Part shown: one piece after another, positions 1 through 7,857 of the stretch
How the letters are laid out: each line of letters begins with the position of its first letter
Numbering within the stretch: position 1 is the first letter of the stretch
DNA from: a virus
IMG/VR virus record: IMGVR_UViG_3300010883_000651
Location: 1-20,638 of that record
Length of the DNA: 20,638 nucleotides
Direction: 5' to 3' (one strand)
The notes under the pieces: generated by a model
What the model was told of the DNA's origin: nothing
What the model saw: the letters and a program-made list of their open reading frames with translations, nothing else
Databases searched by the model: none
Program-made: the position numbers and the translations under genes

Positions 1-393
1 ACCAGTTGCGTTATCCGCTAATAATATAGTACTACCAACTCTTACTGCTCCAGCTGGATTAGCTGCAGGTAATGTTATTACTACTTGTATTTGTGGCATT
101 GCTACCGGTACTGTTACTGTAGTAGTTTGGTATGCTATGTGTAATCTATTTTGTTCAGACCAGATTACTTGATCTGAGGTCATGGGCATTTCTGCTCCGA
201 CCATTCTTAAGAATCCTGATAACGTTCTGTTACCATATCTTTCTACTTCTTGTTCATACAACTCAGGTAAATACTGTTGAGCCCATTGATTAAAAGCTCC
301 CGCTTGAAAATCAATGTAGTTGTCTTGTATTGTTACCCTATCTTGAGCTGGTACGATTGATGCGGGAAAACTCCCGCCTGGTACTAAAGGCAT
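1..393 (-). CDS. Probable major capsid protein, N-terminal part (cut by window edge)
   Basis: An open frame of 131 codons starts at the ATG at 391-393 and runs off the window without a stop. It follows the portal and scaffold genes, the usual place of the major capsid gene. The N-terminus carries a run around residues 38-60 with QWAQQYLPELYEQEVERYGN-type sequence, followed by GAEMPMTSDQVIWSEQNRLH at roughly 68-87. From memory, this 'MTSDQ-x-IWSEQ-x-RLH' signature belongs to capsid proteins of crAss-like and marine Bacteroidota phages. It is seen here directly, but the family link is recollection. The leader is A/T-rich without a Shine-Dalgarno sequence, and the start is 5 bases after the scaffold stop. 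The remainder of the protein, including most of the HK97-type fold, would lie beyond position 1. A different virion protein is possible but less likely. Confidence 0.75.
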   Translation of the reverse strand, partial: MPLVPGGSFPASIVPAQDRVTIQDNYIDFQAGAFNQWAQQYLPELYEQEVERYGNRTLSGFLRMVGAEMPMTSDQVIWSEQNRLHIAYQTTTVTVPVAMPQIQVVITLPAANPAGAVRVGSTILLADNATG

Positions 394-398
394 AATTT

Positions 399-1583
399 TT
401 AATTTTTAGTTTTCTTTTTAATTTTTAATCTCGTACTATCTACACCGTCACTTAGTGCTCTAACTTTCCATCCATTTGGTAATAGTTCTCCTTGATCACC
501 CGAGCGCGGAGTTGTATCTATATTTTTGGATTTCTTCATAATGTCCTTGGTAGCGTCAGCTTTTCCTTGGTCATAAAAGTGTTGAGCAATAGTATCAGCG
601 TTTCTTGCAGCATACATGGCTTTGTGATAACCTTGATAATCCGATATATTTCCTTTGTCATCCATAAATGAATTAACAAAATGTGATATATCAGTTTGTT
701 TATTGGCTATCTCAAAAGGGTTTGAAACTTTGTACTTAAACTTCTTTTCTCCAACTTCGAAATTGAAACCTTCAAAATCGTTTTCGAAATAGTTTTTAGT
801 ACTTTGTACAAACGTATCCCTGCGTCCTGCAATGTCTGATTGTTCTTGATTATATCTATTGAAAAACTCGGTTGCTTTTTTCTGTTCATTAGTAATAGAA
901 GGTCTCAACTTGAGATCTTCATAATATTTACTTTTCATGTCATCTAAAAAGTTTCGGGCTTTTGCAATTTCTTCTTTAAACGCTAATTTTTGTTTTTTAA
1001 CAAATCTTTCCTCATCTACTTCTTCATCAAAAGAAAATTTATCTTCCATGATAAAACTAACTTCTTCATCGTTAAGATGTGGTTTTGTGCGTTTATAATA
1101 TTCTTTTACAACTGTATCATCTCCAATTTCTTCATAACTAGTATTTAAGTTAACATAATCTTTTATGTTCCCCCCTGTTTCATTCATAAAGCTCACTAGC
1201 TTTTGAATATTTTCAGGCATATTAATTGTTGGTGTAGTTGGAAGTGGTTGTTTAATTTCTTCTTTAGGCTTTGTATTTTTAACTTCTTGAATTACCGTTA
1301 CTTCTTCTTTAGTCTTTTCGGTAGTATCAGGTTTTTCGGCGTGTGGTTCTCCCACTTCTTGCAGTTCCACTTTGGTTTCAGTTTTCGTTTCTTTGCTCTG
1401 TTCGATAACAGGTTGCACAGTTTTCTTTGATTCTGACTTTTGAACGGCATTTGTTTCTTCTTTGGGTGGAGTTAAATTAACCTTTGTAATAGTAGGACTT
1501 TTTTTTCCTAAGTTCTTCGCTTTCTTTTTCATTTTAAACGTTCCTTCTGCAGGTACATTCTTTTGTTTTTCTTTTGTTGCCAT
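399..1583 (-). CDS. Probable head scaffold protein
   Basis: This 394-residue, highly charged protein sits between the portal and the probable capsid gene, where scaffolding proteins are normally encoded. Residues 1 to about 120 are low complexity, rich in Lys, Glu, Pro and Thr, and probably disordered. The middle part, roughly 125-260, is predicted to be helical and acidic, with segments such as YYKRTKPHLNDEEVSFIMED and FDEEVDEERFVKKQKLAFKE. The C-terminal end is basic (LKIKKKTKN), as in scaffolds that bind the capsid shell electrostatically. From memory, a similar central segment occurs in proteins between portal and capsid genes of flavobacterial and marine phages. The start at 1583 is an ATG 29 bases after the portal stop, with an AT-only leader. 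No protease motif was noticed. Scaffold is inferred from position and composition. Confidence 0.65.
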   Translation of the reverse strand: MATKEKQKNVPAEGTFKMKKKAKNLGKKSPTITKVNLTPPKEETNAVQKSESKKTVQPVIEQSKETKTETKVELQEVGEPHAEKPDTTEKTKEEVTVIQEVKNTKPKEEIKQPLPTTPTINMPENIQKLVSFMNETGGNIKDYVNLNTSYEEIGDDTVVKEYYKRTKPHLNDEEVSFIMEDKFSFDEEVDEERFVKKQKLAFKEEIAKARNFLDDMKSKYYEDLKLRPSITNEQKKATEFFNRYNQEQSDIAGRRDTFVQSTKNYFENDFEGFNFEVGEKKFKYKVSNPFEIANKQTDISHFVNSFMDDKGNISDYQGYHKAMYAARNADTIAQHFYDQGKADATKDIMKKSKNIDTTPRSGDQGELLPNGWKVRALSDGVDSTRLKIKKKTKN

Positions 1584-1612
1584 GATATAATATAATATAA
1601 AATAATTTAATC

Positions 1613-4030
1613 CTACATGTTAGATAATATACTACTTGTTGGATCTTCTAAATCTTGGGAAACTGCTGGATTTTCAAAATCTATAGCTTCTCCGTTTGTT
1701 TGTTTTTGTTTTGCAATTGCACTTTGTTGAGTACCTTGTATTTTAGTTCGTTTATCTTTTCTTGCTTCTATTTCACCTTCTTTTTCTTTTATAGTATTTA
1801 TTTTTTGTTGAGCTAATTGACTATTATAGTTAAATTCTAACTCCATTAATTCTCTTTTAATTTGAGACTCCACTTGCATTCTTTCTATTTCAAAACCAGA
1901 TTTACCTTTTTCTATCTTTAGTTGAGTATCAGCTAGTGCTTGTTGTTTTTGAACTTCATTCATTGCAGCCGCTTCAGCTTGTTGGGCATTTGCTTGAGCT
2001 TGGGCTTGTATATTTGCCTGTGAAGCTTCTTGTGCAGCTTTAGCAGCTTGTTTTTGTTTTAGCTTAATCATTTGATTAGCTAATTTAAGATTTTTTATTT
2101 GTCTAATATCAATAGCATCTGCTAAGCTAATAGTTTGCTGCTGTAAAGACATTTGTATATTTGCTTCTAATTGTTGTTTTTCTTCTTCATCCGGAACCAT
2201 CTCCATGAAAATACCAAAATCATATAAATGTAAATTCCAAAAATCTTCTAAAGTACCTACATTATAAGTATTTATACTGTTTTTTAAAGCTTCATTAGTT
2301 AAATCATATTCCATTGAATCCGCTAATCTTAATACAATATTTTCACAAGTTCTTAGTGTTAAATATAAAGATGCAGTTAAAATGTGTTTAGTAGCTACAT
2401 TAGAATTTGCTGCCGCAAGTTTTTGTAATCCTACTAGTGAATCAGAGTTTGGTAAACTACCATCTCTTGCTTCATTCAATCCTGTAACATCTCTTATCAT
2501 TTGTAAATAATATTGATAAGTCTGTATTAAAGATTGTATTTTCTGATTTCCACTAGATGTGGTTAATTCTTGAATAGGTATTTTTCCAGGGTTTTGATCT
2601 CCATCTTGAGTTAATGATCTACCAACTATACTACCTGTTTGGAAGTACATATTTAAAGCCTCTCTAGGATTGTATTTTGTACCATTACCTAAATCTACCT
2701 CTGCTAATCCATCTACATCTAGATAGACGCCATCAGGGACAATCCTAGACAGCACTTGCTGGATTTTTAAATGAGTTAGTTGTATCATGTCAGCAAACCC
2801 AATCATTCTACCAACTAAAGATTCAATTCTTCCATGATACATTTCTGGTGCACATAAGTTATAATTCATTTTAACTTTCACTAAGTTAGACTTTGGTCTA
2901 GTCATATTACGAGACATTTCCCATCTTAATAATTCGTCATGTCCTAATATCTTCGCTCCACTATACAATACTTCTATAGATCTAGAAACTCTTTCAAAGT
3001 TATCATTCTCTGGTGGATTAAAAGTATCGGGTTTTTCTAAAGCTTTTTCTAATCCGGTAGCGGTTTTCTTTATTTTCCAAACTTGATCACTATAAGTTTT
3101 ATATTCAAAATATAAAATATAAATACTATTACCATCTCTTCTCCCATACCAATTATATAAGTAATTACTGTTATTGGGATATCGTTGAATTCTTTCTAAA
3201 TCTTCATTAGATAAATGAGGAAACTCTTTTTTCATTTCAGATAAAGTAATTGCTTTAACTTCTCCTACATACCATAAATCTTCAAAATTAGGATCTTCTG
3301 TATAAGACCAAACCATACGAGCTGGATCACAATATTTAGTAACAACTCCCTCTGCTTCGTTCCAATTAGTCTTCGTAGCTCCAATACCTATTTCTACTAA
3401 ATCTTTTAATGTTCTTCGTTTAGTTAATTGATATTTGTTTCGTTCAAGAGTATTATTAATACCTTCTTCTGCAGCTATTTCACAAGATTGTTTATAACTC
3501 AATTGCATGTGTAAATCTAACTCTTCTTGATTTTCCGGTAATTCTTCAGGATTACTACTATTAAATAAATCTAAATTTAAGTTTTGCTTGACATTTTCTA
3601 AGAATTCTTTAGCTTGAATATCTCTTAAAATATCCGTAGCATATTTAGTTCTTTTTTTTAGTGAATTTGGATCTTGAGCAAAAGCTTTAATATCATAAAT
3701 CTTTTCGTCCATACCATTTACTACTATATCTACAAATTTCGGTATAATAGGTACAGGTTTCCAATCTAAGTTAAGATAGGATAAATCTCCATTTATAGCT
3801 AATTCATCTTTATATTTTTGCACGGGTTGTTCAGCTCTAGCATATAGACGGCGTAATCTAAAATTATTAAAATTAGTATTAAAACGATTTTCTACCCCAG
3901 TTCTTGTACCACTAAACCAATCTCCTTCTATAGCCATAGCTACTTGTTTTCCATATTCCCATGTTTCTTTTACATCGTCAGGTACAACCTGATCTGGAAA
4001 AGCACTATTAGTATTTGTAACAACTTGCAT
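1613..4030 (-). CDS. Portal protein
   Basis: This 805-residue protein is encoded directly after the large terminase (its ATG abuts the terminase TAA). Portals form the dodecameric ring through which DNA enters and leaves the head. The N-terminal half has portal-like features: an early Arg/Asn-rich helix (NFRLRRLYARAEQPVQKYKD, about residues 55-74) and a following segment with PIIPKFVDIVVNGM, then long helices. The middle contains a conserved-looking stretch around MIGFADMIQLTHLKIQQVLS, resembling the channel/stem helices. From about residue 615 to the end the protein is a Gln/Ala/Lys-rich coiled coil, then a short acidic tail. At this length it is longer than HK97 or phi29 portals and closer to the 700-850-residue portals I recall from crAss-like and marine Bacteroidota phages. 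The assignment rests on position, length and architecture. It stops with TAG. Confidence 0.85.
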   Translation of the reverse strand: MQVVTNTNSAFPDQVVPDDVKETWEYGKQVAMAIEGDWFSGTRTGVENRFNTNFNNFRLRRLYARAEQPVQKYKDELAINGDLSYLNLDWKPVPIIPKFVDIVVNGMDEKIYDIKAFAQDPNSLKKRTKYATDILRDIQAKEFLENVKQNLNLDLFNSSNPEELPENQEELDLHMQLSYKQSCEIAAEEGINNTLERNKYQLTKRRTLKDLVEIGIGATKTNWNEAEGVVTKYCDPARMVWSYTEDPNFEDLWYVGEVKAITLSEMKKEFPHLSNEDLERIQRYPNNSNYLYNWYGRRDGNSIYILYFEYKTYSDQVWKIKKTATGLEKALEKPDTFNPPENDNFERVSRSIEVLYSGAKILGHDELLRWEMSRNMTRPKSNLVKVKMNYNLCAPEMYHGRIESLVGRMIGFADMIQLTHLKIQQVLSRIVPDGVYLDVDGLAEVDLGNGTKYNPREALNMYFQTGSIVGRSLTQDGDQNPGKIPIQELTTSSGNQKIQSLIQTYQYYLQMIRDVTGLNEARDGSLPNSDSLVGLQKLAAANSNVATKHILTASLYLTLRTCENIVLRLADSMEYDLTNEALKNSINTYNVGTLEDFWNLHLYDFGIFMEMVPDEEEKQQLEANIQMSLQQQTISLADAIDIRQIKNLKLANQMIKLKQKQAAKAAQEASQANIQAQAQANAQQAEAAAMNEVQKQQALADTQLKIEKGKSGFEIERMQVESQIKRELMELEFNYNSQLAQQKINTIKEKEGEIEARKDKRTKIQGTQQSAIAKQKQTNGEAIDFENPAVSQDLEDPTSSILSNM

Positions 4031-6256
4031 TTATTTTATTATTTGTGAGGTGTATCCTTCGTTATTATATTTTTGTATTCCCAAATCAATACTTTTAATC
4101 GTTCGTTTGTTAGTAGGTTTATATTTATTCACCATACATGCCATAATAGCTAATCCTGAACTTATTGAAGCATCGTGTTTAGTTCTATTATTTATATCAA
4201 ACTTTGCCCAATCTTCTAGTGTTCGTTGATGATACATGTCTCCATGTATCCCATCATCTATTCCTACATAAGCATCTATATAATATTCAATTGCAGCCGC
4301 ATGAGATTGTTTCATGTCTTCACTAGAATTAGGTACTCCACCTATTTCTTTTTCAGCAACTGATAATCTGTTCCAAACTTTGTCAGGTCTATTAATAGAA
4401 AACCCTCTATATCCTCTTCTAAGCATTGTATATAATAAACGTGGTTTATTATTTTCAACTAATATAGGCATTCCATAAAATTGAATAGCCATTATAACAT
4501 CTTCAAAAAATATTTCTGCTGTAGGTGGTCTAGACACATATTCAAGGAAAAAATGATTAGGAGGACAATCTTCCATAGTAAATTTAGTTAATCCATGTAA
4601 AGATCCATTGGATCCTCTACCATCTACCGTTCCTGATATATCATAACTATCACAACCAAAAGCCCCTAAATGTTTATTTCCAGGATACTTTCTACCATCT
4701 TTTATTACAATATTATTTTGTAAGTGTACTGGTGGAACCCATGATACGTAAAATCTTCCATTATCATTAGGAACAAATATAACCTTACTATCTCTATCAC
4801 CTCTTTCCCATTGAAAATTACCTTGAGTAACCTTAAGTTTGTTGTTTAAATCTTCATTATGATCTATTTGTTCATATATTTTAACCAAATTGAATAAACT
4901 TTGTTTAGTTTCATCTCTAAAAGCATGTTTTTCCGTTCTTGGGAATTGTCTATATAATTCATTTAAACCATCTTGATCATCTTTGAAACCTTCAACTTCG
5001 TTGTTCCAATGTTCAATTACTCCTATATTTATGAAGTTTCCATCTATCCCTTTAGTAGGTTTTTTTGGAGTATCAAATATAGGATATCCATATATATCTA
5101 TAAATCCTTCATAGTTCCATTCCATAGGGATAAATAAAGAATATAATCCTTCTTTTGTTTGCCCGTTTCTATTACGCTTAGTAACGTCCGCAGCATAATA
5201 AATATCTTTAAAGTTTTGACCACCTTTATCAAGCGCATTAGAAGTTGAACCCATCATACATTTACCAACAATTCTACTACCTAACCGTAAACATGTTTTA
5301 GTAACCTTCCAGTTATTTTTTATATTATCTGGTCTATCCCATTTTCCACTTTCATCATGACCTAATATCTGTAATTTTTCTCCATCATAACTATTATCTC
5401 CTGTATTTTTCCAATCTATAGTAGTATCTAATCCATCTAACTCCCTAAGTTCTTCATTAGCCTCAATTTTTCTACGTGTAAGTTTTGATGCTGGAACTCT
5501 ATAGGCCAATTCGGTTTTAGGACGATCCATACCATCTTGGATGGGTTTGAAAAAGAATGGATAGTTAAGTGAGATTGGTACAACTTTATCTGTGAACATT
5601 TTCTTAGCATCTGCCCCTGATTTTGATAAAATTCCATATCTACTATCTGAGGATATTGTTGCTTGATTAACGAGTTCTGCAGAACACATGAAGGAAAAAC
5701 CTGATCGTCTGTTTTTAAGATAACACATGCCATAGGATCTATTATCCGCTTTACATGCTTCCCAAAACATAAAGAACAATCTATTTGCTTCTCTGTAATC
5801 TGGCGCTCCAACATCAATTTTTGACCATTGCAAATACATATAATGAGTACCAGTGATATAAGTAGAAACACCTTTGTTATAAAACCAAAATCCTTTTTCT
5901 CTTCTTTCAAATTCTTCATCAATATAATCCCACCATTTTTCTCTAAATTCTGCTGGATATTTCTCCCAATCGAATCTATTCTTTATTTTACTTAATTCTT
6001 TTGGATAATCAAATTTCTCCCAATATTGCTCTAATTTATTTTCACTGCGTTTGTATGATATTGTTTCTAACGGCAGGGCAATTCTAAGATTTTGGATTTC
6101 TATAATTTTTCCAATTTTACCAGTTTTGCTTATAACTATAAAATCATATTCTATATTATACCCGTACTCCCATCTTTTATATCTATTTTCTTTATTAAGA
6201 ATTTTAGTATTAACAAGATCAGGAATTTCTTTCCAAAGAGACTGTTCGTACTTCAT
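4031..6256 (-). CDS. terL: Terminase large subunit (ATPase and nuclease)
   Basis: This 741-residue protein is the DNA-packaging motor, which cuts concatemeric DNA and pumps it through the portal. The ATPase domain shows a deviant Walker A, KNRRSGFSF at residues 181-189 (the Arg-x-Gly-x-Ser form common in terminases). Walker B is LQILGHDE at 295-302, with D301 and catalytic E302, and a coupling motif GST lies at 336-338. The RNase H-like nuclease domain shows three acidic positions in the expected order: D536 in GAFGCDSYD, E601 in ILVEN and D695 in HDASISSGLA. The N-terminal ~170 residues are an extra Trp/Tyr-rich region. The start overlaps the stop of the upstream small gene in ATGA fashion, so translation is probably coupled. 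All signature residues are present and no frameshift is seen. Confidence 0.93.
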   Translation of the reverse strand: MKYEQSLWKEIPDLVNTKILNKENRYKRWEYGYNIEYDFIVISKTGKIGKIIEIQNLRIALPLETISYKRSENKLEQYWEKFDYPKELSKIKNRFDWEKYPAEFREKWWDYIDEEFERREKGFWFYNKGVSTYITGTHYMYLQWSKIDVGAPDYREANRLFFMFWEACKADNRSYGMCYLKNRRSGFSFMCSAELVNQATISSDSRYGILSKSGADAKKMFTDKVVPISLNYPFFFKPIQDGMDRPKTELAYRVPASKLTRRKIEANEELRELDGLDTTIDWKNTGDNSYDGEKLQILGHDESGKWDRPDNIKNNWKVTKTCLRLGSRIVGKCMMGSTSNALDKGGQNFKDIYYAADVTKRNRNGQTKEGLYSLFIPMEWNYEGFIDIYGYPIFDTPKKPTKGIDGNFINIGVIEHWNNEVEGFKDDQDGLNELYRQFPRTEKHAFRDETKQSLFNLVKIYEQIDHNEDLNNKLKVTQGNFQWERGDRDSKVIFVPNDNGRFYVSWVPPVHLQNNIVIKDGRKYPGNKHLGAFGCDSYDISGTVDGRGSNGSLHGLTKFTMEDCPPNHFFLEYVSRPPTAEIFFEDVIMAIQFYGMPILVENNKPRLLYTMLRRGYRGFSINRPDKVWNRLSVAEKEIGGVPNSSEDMKQSHAAAIEYYIDAYVGIDDGIHGDMYHQRTLEDWAKFDINNRTKHDASISSGLAIMACMVNKYKPTNKRTIKSIDLGIQKYNNEGYTSQIIK

Positions 6257-6531
6257 TTACTTCTTTTTTCAGCAAAACCTTTAAATATTTTTACTTCTTC
6301 AAGCGAGACACCATGAGCACTCTTAAGGAGTGTTTCTTCTTCTTCCATCCTATTAAGAATTTCAAAAGCATCAAATATAGCAAGTTTTTTTGTTGCTGCA
6401 GCGTTTTTAAGTCTATCTGCGGAAACATCATCTGAAGTATCCACGATCGGTTCTTTAGCCACTTTGATAAGTTCTTCAACCGCAATGTGCCCAGCTTGGA
6501 TTATACTCTTTTTCGTTTCCTGTGTATTCAT
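6253..6531 (-). CDS. Small helical protein, candidate terminase small subunit
   Basis: This 92-residue protein is encoded immediately upstream of terL, with an ATGA overlap. I start it at the ATG at 6529-6531. The frame stays open to a TTG at 6543, but that gives an even longer overlap with the gene before it. The protein is almost entirely helical, with a central segment SADRLKNAAATKKLAIFDAF and an acidic turn (MEEEET). Small terminase subunits recognise phage DNA, are usually 100-200 residues long and are encoded just before TerL, which is the only basis for the candidate call. No classical helix-turn-helix is obvious. From memory, the SADRLKNAAATKKLA segment is conserved next to terL in flavobacterial phages. 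The gene overlaps the end of the 201-residue gene by 56 bases, which is long for this window. It could instead be an unrelated accessory protein. Confidence 0.6.
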   Translation of the reverse strand: MNTQETKKSIIQAGHIAVEELIKVAKEPIVDTSDDVSADRLKNAAATKKLAIFDAFEILNRMEEEETLLKSAHGVSLEEVKIFKGFAEKRSK

Positions 6532-7081
6532 GTTGTAAAGCAATATTATTAGATTTCATACAATATAACCTTTCTCCATCAATAATAAATTCAAATTCAG
6601 AATTAGGAGTAAAAGTTATTAAGGCTTCTTTATCAAGTCCTTGTTTTATTAAAGTGGGGTTTGTGTATTTTAATACACCAGTAAGAGGTTCTTCTTTATC
6701 TATATCAAAAGAAGATTTATTATAAATAGGTTTTACAAAACAATATTCTAAATTCGAATATAACTCATTATTATGTTTGTATAAATATATTTGTTCGAAT
6801 CTACAAAAATACAAGTTATCTTTAAAAAAAGTACTTCCGTTCTTTTCTTTACCATCCATACCATAATATCTTCTAAAGATATTGTGATGTACATATACTT
6901 CATCACCGACCTCTATGGGAGTATTATAAGCAAGAGGTGTTTTTACTATTATAGCTTTTTTGCTTATAAATTTATGATCTTCAATATTTGTATTAACAAT
7001 TAATACTTTATCATCAATGACCTTTTCATTTTCGTAACGATCTGTAAAAGGAGTTATTATAAAATCATATAAACTTCTCAT
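6476..7081 (-). CDS. Conserved beta-rich phage protein, possibly GroES-like fold
   Basis: This 201-residue protein is of unknown function, conserved (from memory) near terL in Bacteroidota phages. It is rich in beta-prone Tyr, Ile and Val. The segment AIIVKTPLAYNTPIEVGDEV (about residues 43-62) followed by YVHHNIFRR looks like the barrel of co-chaperonins: an alternating hydrophobic strand, then a Gly-Asp turn, then a strand, as in GroES 'VGDIVIF' and T4 gp31. The similarity is by eye only, and the mobile loop cannot be recognised. The protein has several Cys (C93, C114, C174, C200 by rough position). It overlaps its upstream neighbour by ATGA and its downstream neighbour by 56 bases, so it is co-translated in the cluster leading to terL. 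A structural virion protein is an alternative. Confidence 0.6.
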   Translation of the reverse strand: MRSLYDFIITPFTDRYENEKVIDDKVLIVNTNIEDHKFISKKAIIVKTPLAYNTPIEVGDEVYVHHNIFRRYYGMDGKEKNGSTFFKDNLYFCRFEQIYLYKHNNELYSNLEYCFVKPIYNKSSFDIDKEEPLTGVLKYTNPTLIKQGLDKEALITFTPNSEFEFIIDGERLYCMKSNNIALQHEYTGNEKEYNPSWAHCG

Positions 7082-7305
7082 CCGTATTTAAGATCAAATT
7101 CAACTGCTATAGCCATATTAGAATTAAACTTTTTCCATGGTAATACTTCACTTCCTTTTTTAATATAAATTAAATATTCTCCATCTAGTTTATCTGCAAT
7201 GATATCACAAATAGTGTGTCCTCCATATACTTCTTGGCCTACTGAGTAATGCATTGCATCATTTTTATAATCAGAACCTATACTTATCTTTCTTATATTA
7301 GACAT
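7078..7305 (-). CDS. Small conserved hypothetical protein (75 aa)
   Basis: This is a 75-residue protein of unknown function. I place the start at the ATG at 7303-7305. The frame is open to a TTG at 7314, but the ATG gives an MSNIRKISIG start and a short 8-base overlap with the preceding gene. The protein is mixed beta/alpha, with a run HYSVGQEVYGGHTICDII and a C-terminal segment VLPWKKFNSNMAIAVEFDL. There is no signal peptide or membrane segment. It ends with TGA overlapping the next ATG. From memory, near-identical arrangements occur in marine flavobacterial phages, always uncharacterised. No catalytic motif is visible. Confidence 0.7.
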   Translation of the reverse strand: MSNIRKISIGSDYKNDAMHYSVGQEVYGGHTICDIIADKLDGEYLIYIKKGSEVLPWKKFNSNMAIAVEFDLKYG

Positions 7306-7546
7306 GGTCAGCAACTAATTCCTTGGATTCAATAGTAGTGCATTCTCCAGATTCAAGATTTATTTCTACATTTCCATATTCTTTTTCTAATGTTGATTTA
7401 AATGTATTTATTTCATCATTTAAAGCTGCTATTTCATGCAAGAAACTATGTTTTTGTGTTTCTAATACTCCTATTTGACTAAGTATATTACCTACTTTTT
7501 GTTGTTGATTTTGAATAGTTTTTAGTTGTTCTTCTTTAATTTTCAT
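7298..7546 (-). CDS. Small coiled-coil protein (82 aa)
   Basis: This 82-residue protein is dominated by one long helix. Residues 1 to about 57 are Gln/Lys/Glu-rich with leucine or isoleucine at heptad-like spacing (for example QQQKVGNILSQIGVLETQKH and HEIAALNDEINTFKSTLEKE), which points to a coiled coil. The last 25 residues turn acidic and beta-like (VEINLESGECTTI). No membrane segment or enzyme motif is seen. The ATG at 7546 has an AATTAA-type leader, 25 bases after the previous gene. The function is unknown. Its place in a run of small conserved genes before terL suggests an assembly or minor virion role, but that is inference. Confidence 0.7.
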   Translation of the reverse strand: MKIKEEQLKTIQNQQQKVGNILSQIGVLETQKHSFLHEIAALNDEINTFKSTLEKEYGNVEINLESGECTTIESKELVADHV

Positions 7547-7571
7547 TTAATTAAATTTATTGTTTGTTTTA

Positions 7572-7844
7572 TTATATAATTATATATTTCATCGATGGTC
7601 CTTGAAATTTGTTAGATTCACTTTCCACTGAATTTTTGTAATAACCACTTCCGGCTATATTGTTTATATATGTTTCTAATTCATCTTCCGTAAAGAATGA
7701 AGTAAGATTAGGTTGCCCACTTACTAATTCATTAACATCAATTGGTCCTACGTAGCCAAATAATATAAATCCTAATTCTCCAGGAGTATTATTGTAAACT
7801 AGAAACCATCTATTTATATCGTCTTTGTGTATTCCGTGTGCCAT
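7572..7844 (-). CDS. Small conserved protein with C-terminal GPSM tag (90 aa)
   Basis: This 90-residue protein follows the adhesin-like gene after 13 bases. It contains an aromatic beta-rich first half (RWFLVYNNTPGELGFILFGY) and a helical segment FFTEDELETYINNIAG, then YYKNSVES. The last ten residues, FQGPSMKYII, hold the Gly-Pro-Ser-Met signature that also occurs twice in the 273-residue basic protein at the other end of the window. From memory, the pattern FxTEDELExxxNxIAG...YYK is recurrent in marine phages next to fibre or adhesin genes. A fibre-associated or chaperone role is possible but not shown. No signal peptide or metal site is visible. Confidence 0.7.
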   Translation of the reverse strand: MAHGIHKDDINRWFLVYNNTPGELGFILFGYVGPIDVNELVSGQPNLTSFFTEDELETYINNIAGSGYYKNSVESESNKFQGPSMKYIII

Positions 7845-7857
7845 AGTTTTTATTTAT

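Noticed and set aside
5437-5922. Minus-strand frame of 161 codons inside terL
   Set aside because: It is an alternative frame fully inside terL, whose own frame holds all the terminase motifs. Composition is random-looking.
6532-6543. TTG start extending the small gene before terL to 96 residues
   Set aside because: The codon at 6541-6543 is TTG. The ATG at 6529-6531 is the better start and shortens the overlap with the upstream gene.
7306-7314. TTG start extending the 75-residue gene to 78 residues
   Set aside because: The codon at 7312-7314 is TTG. The ATG at 7303-7305 gives the MSNIRKI start and a normal short overlap.
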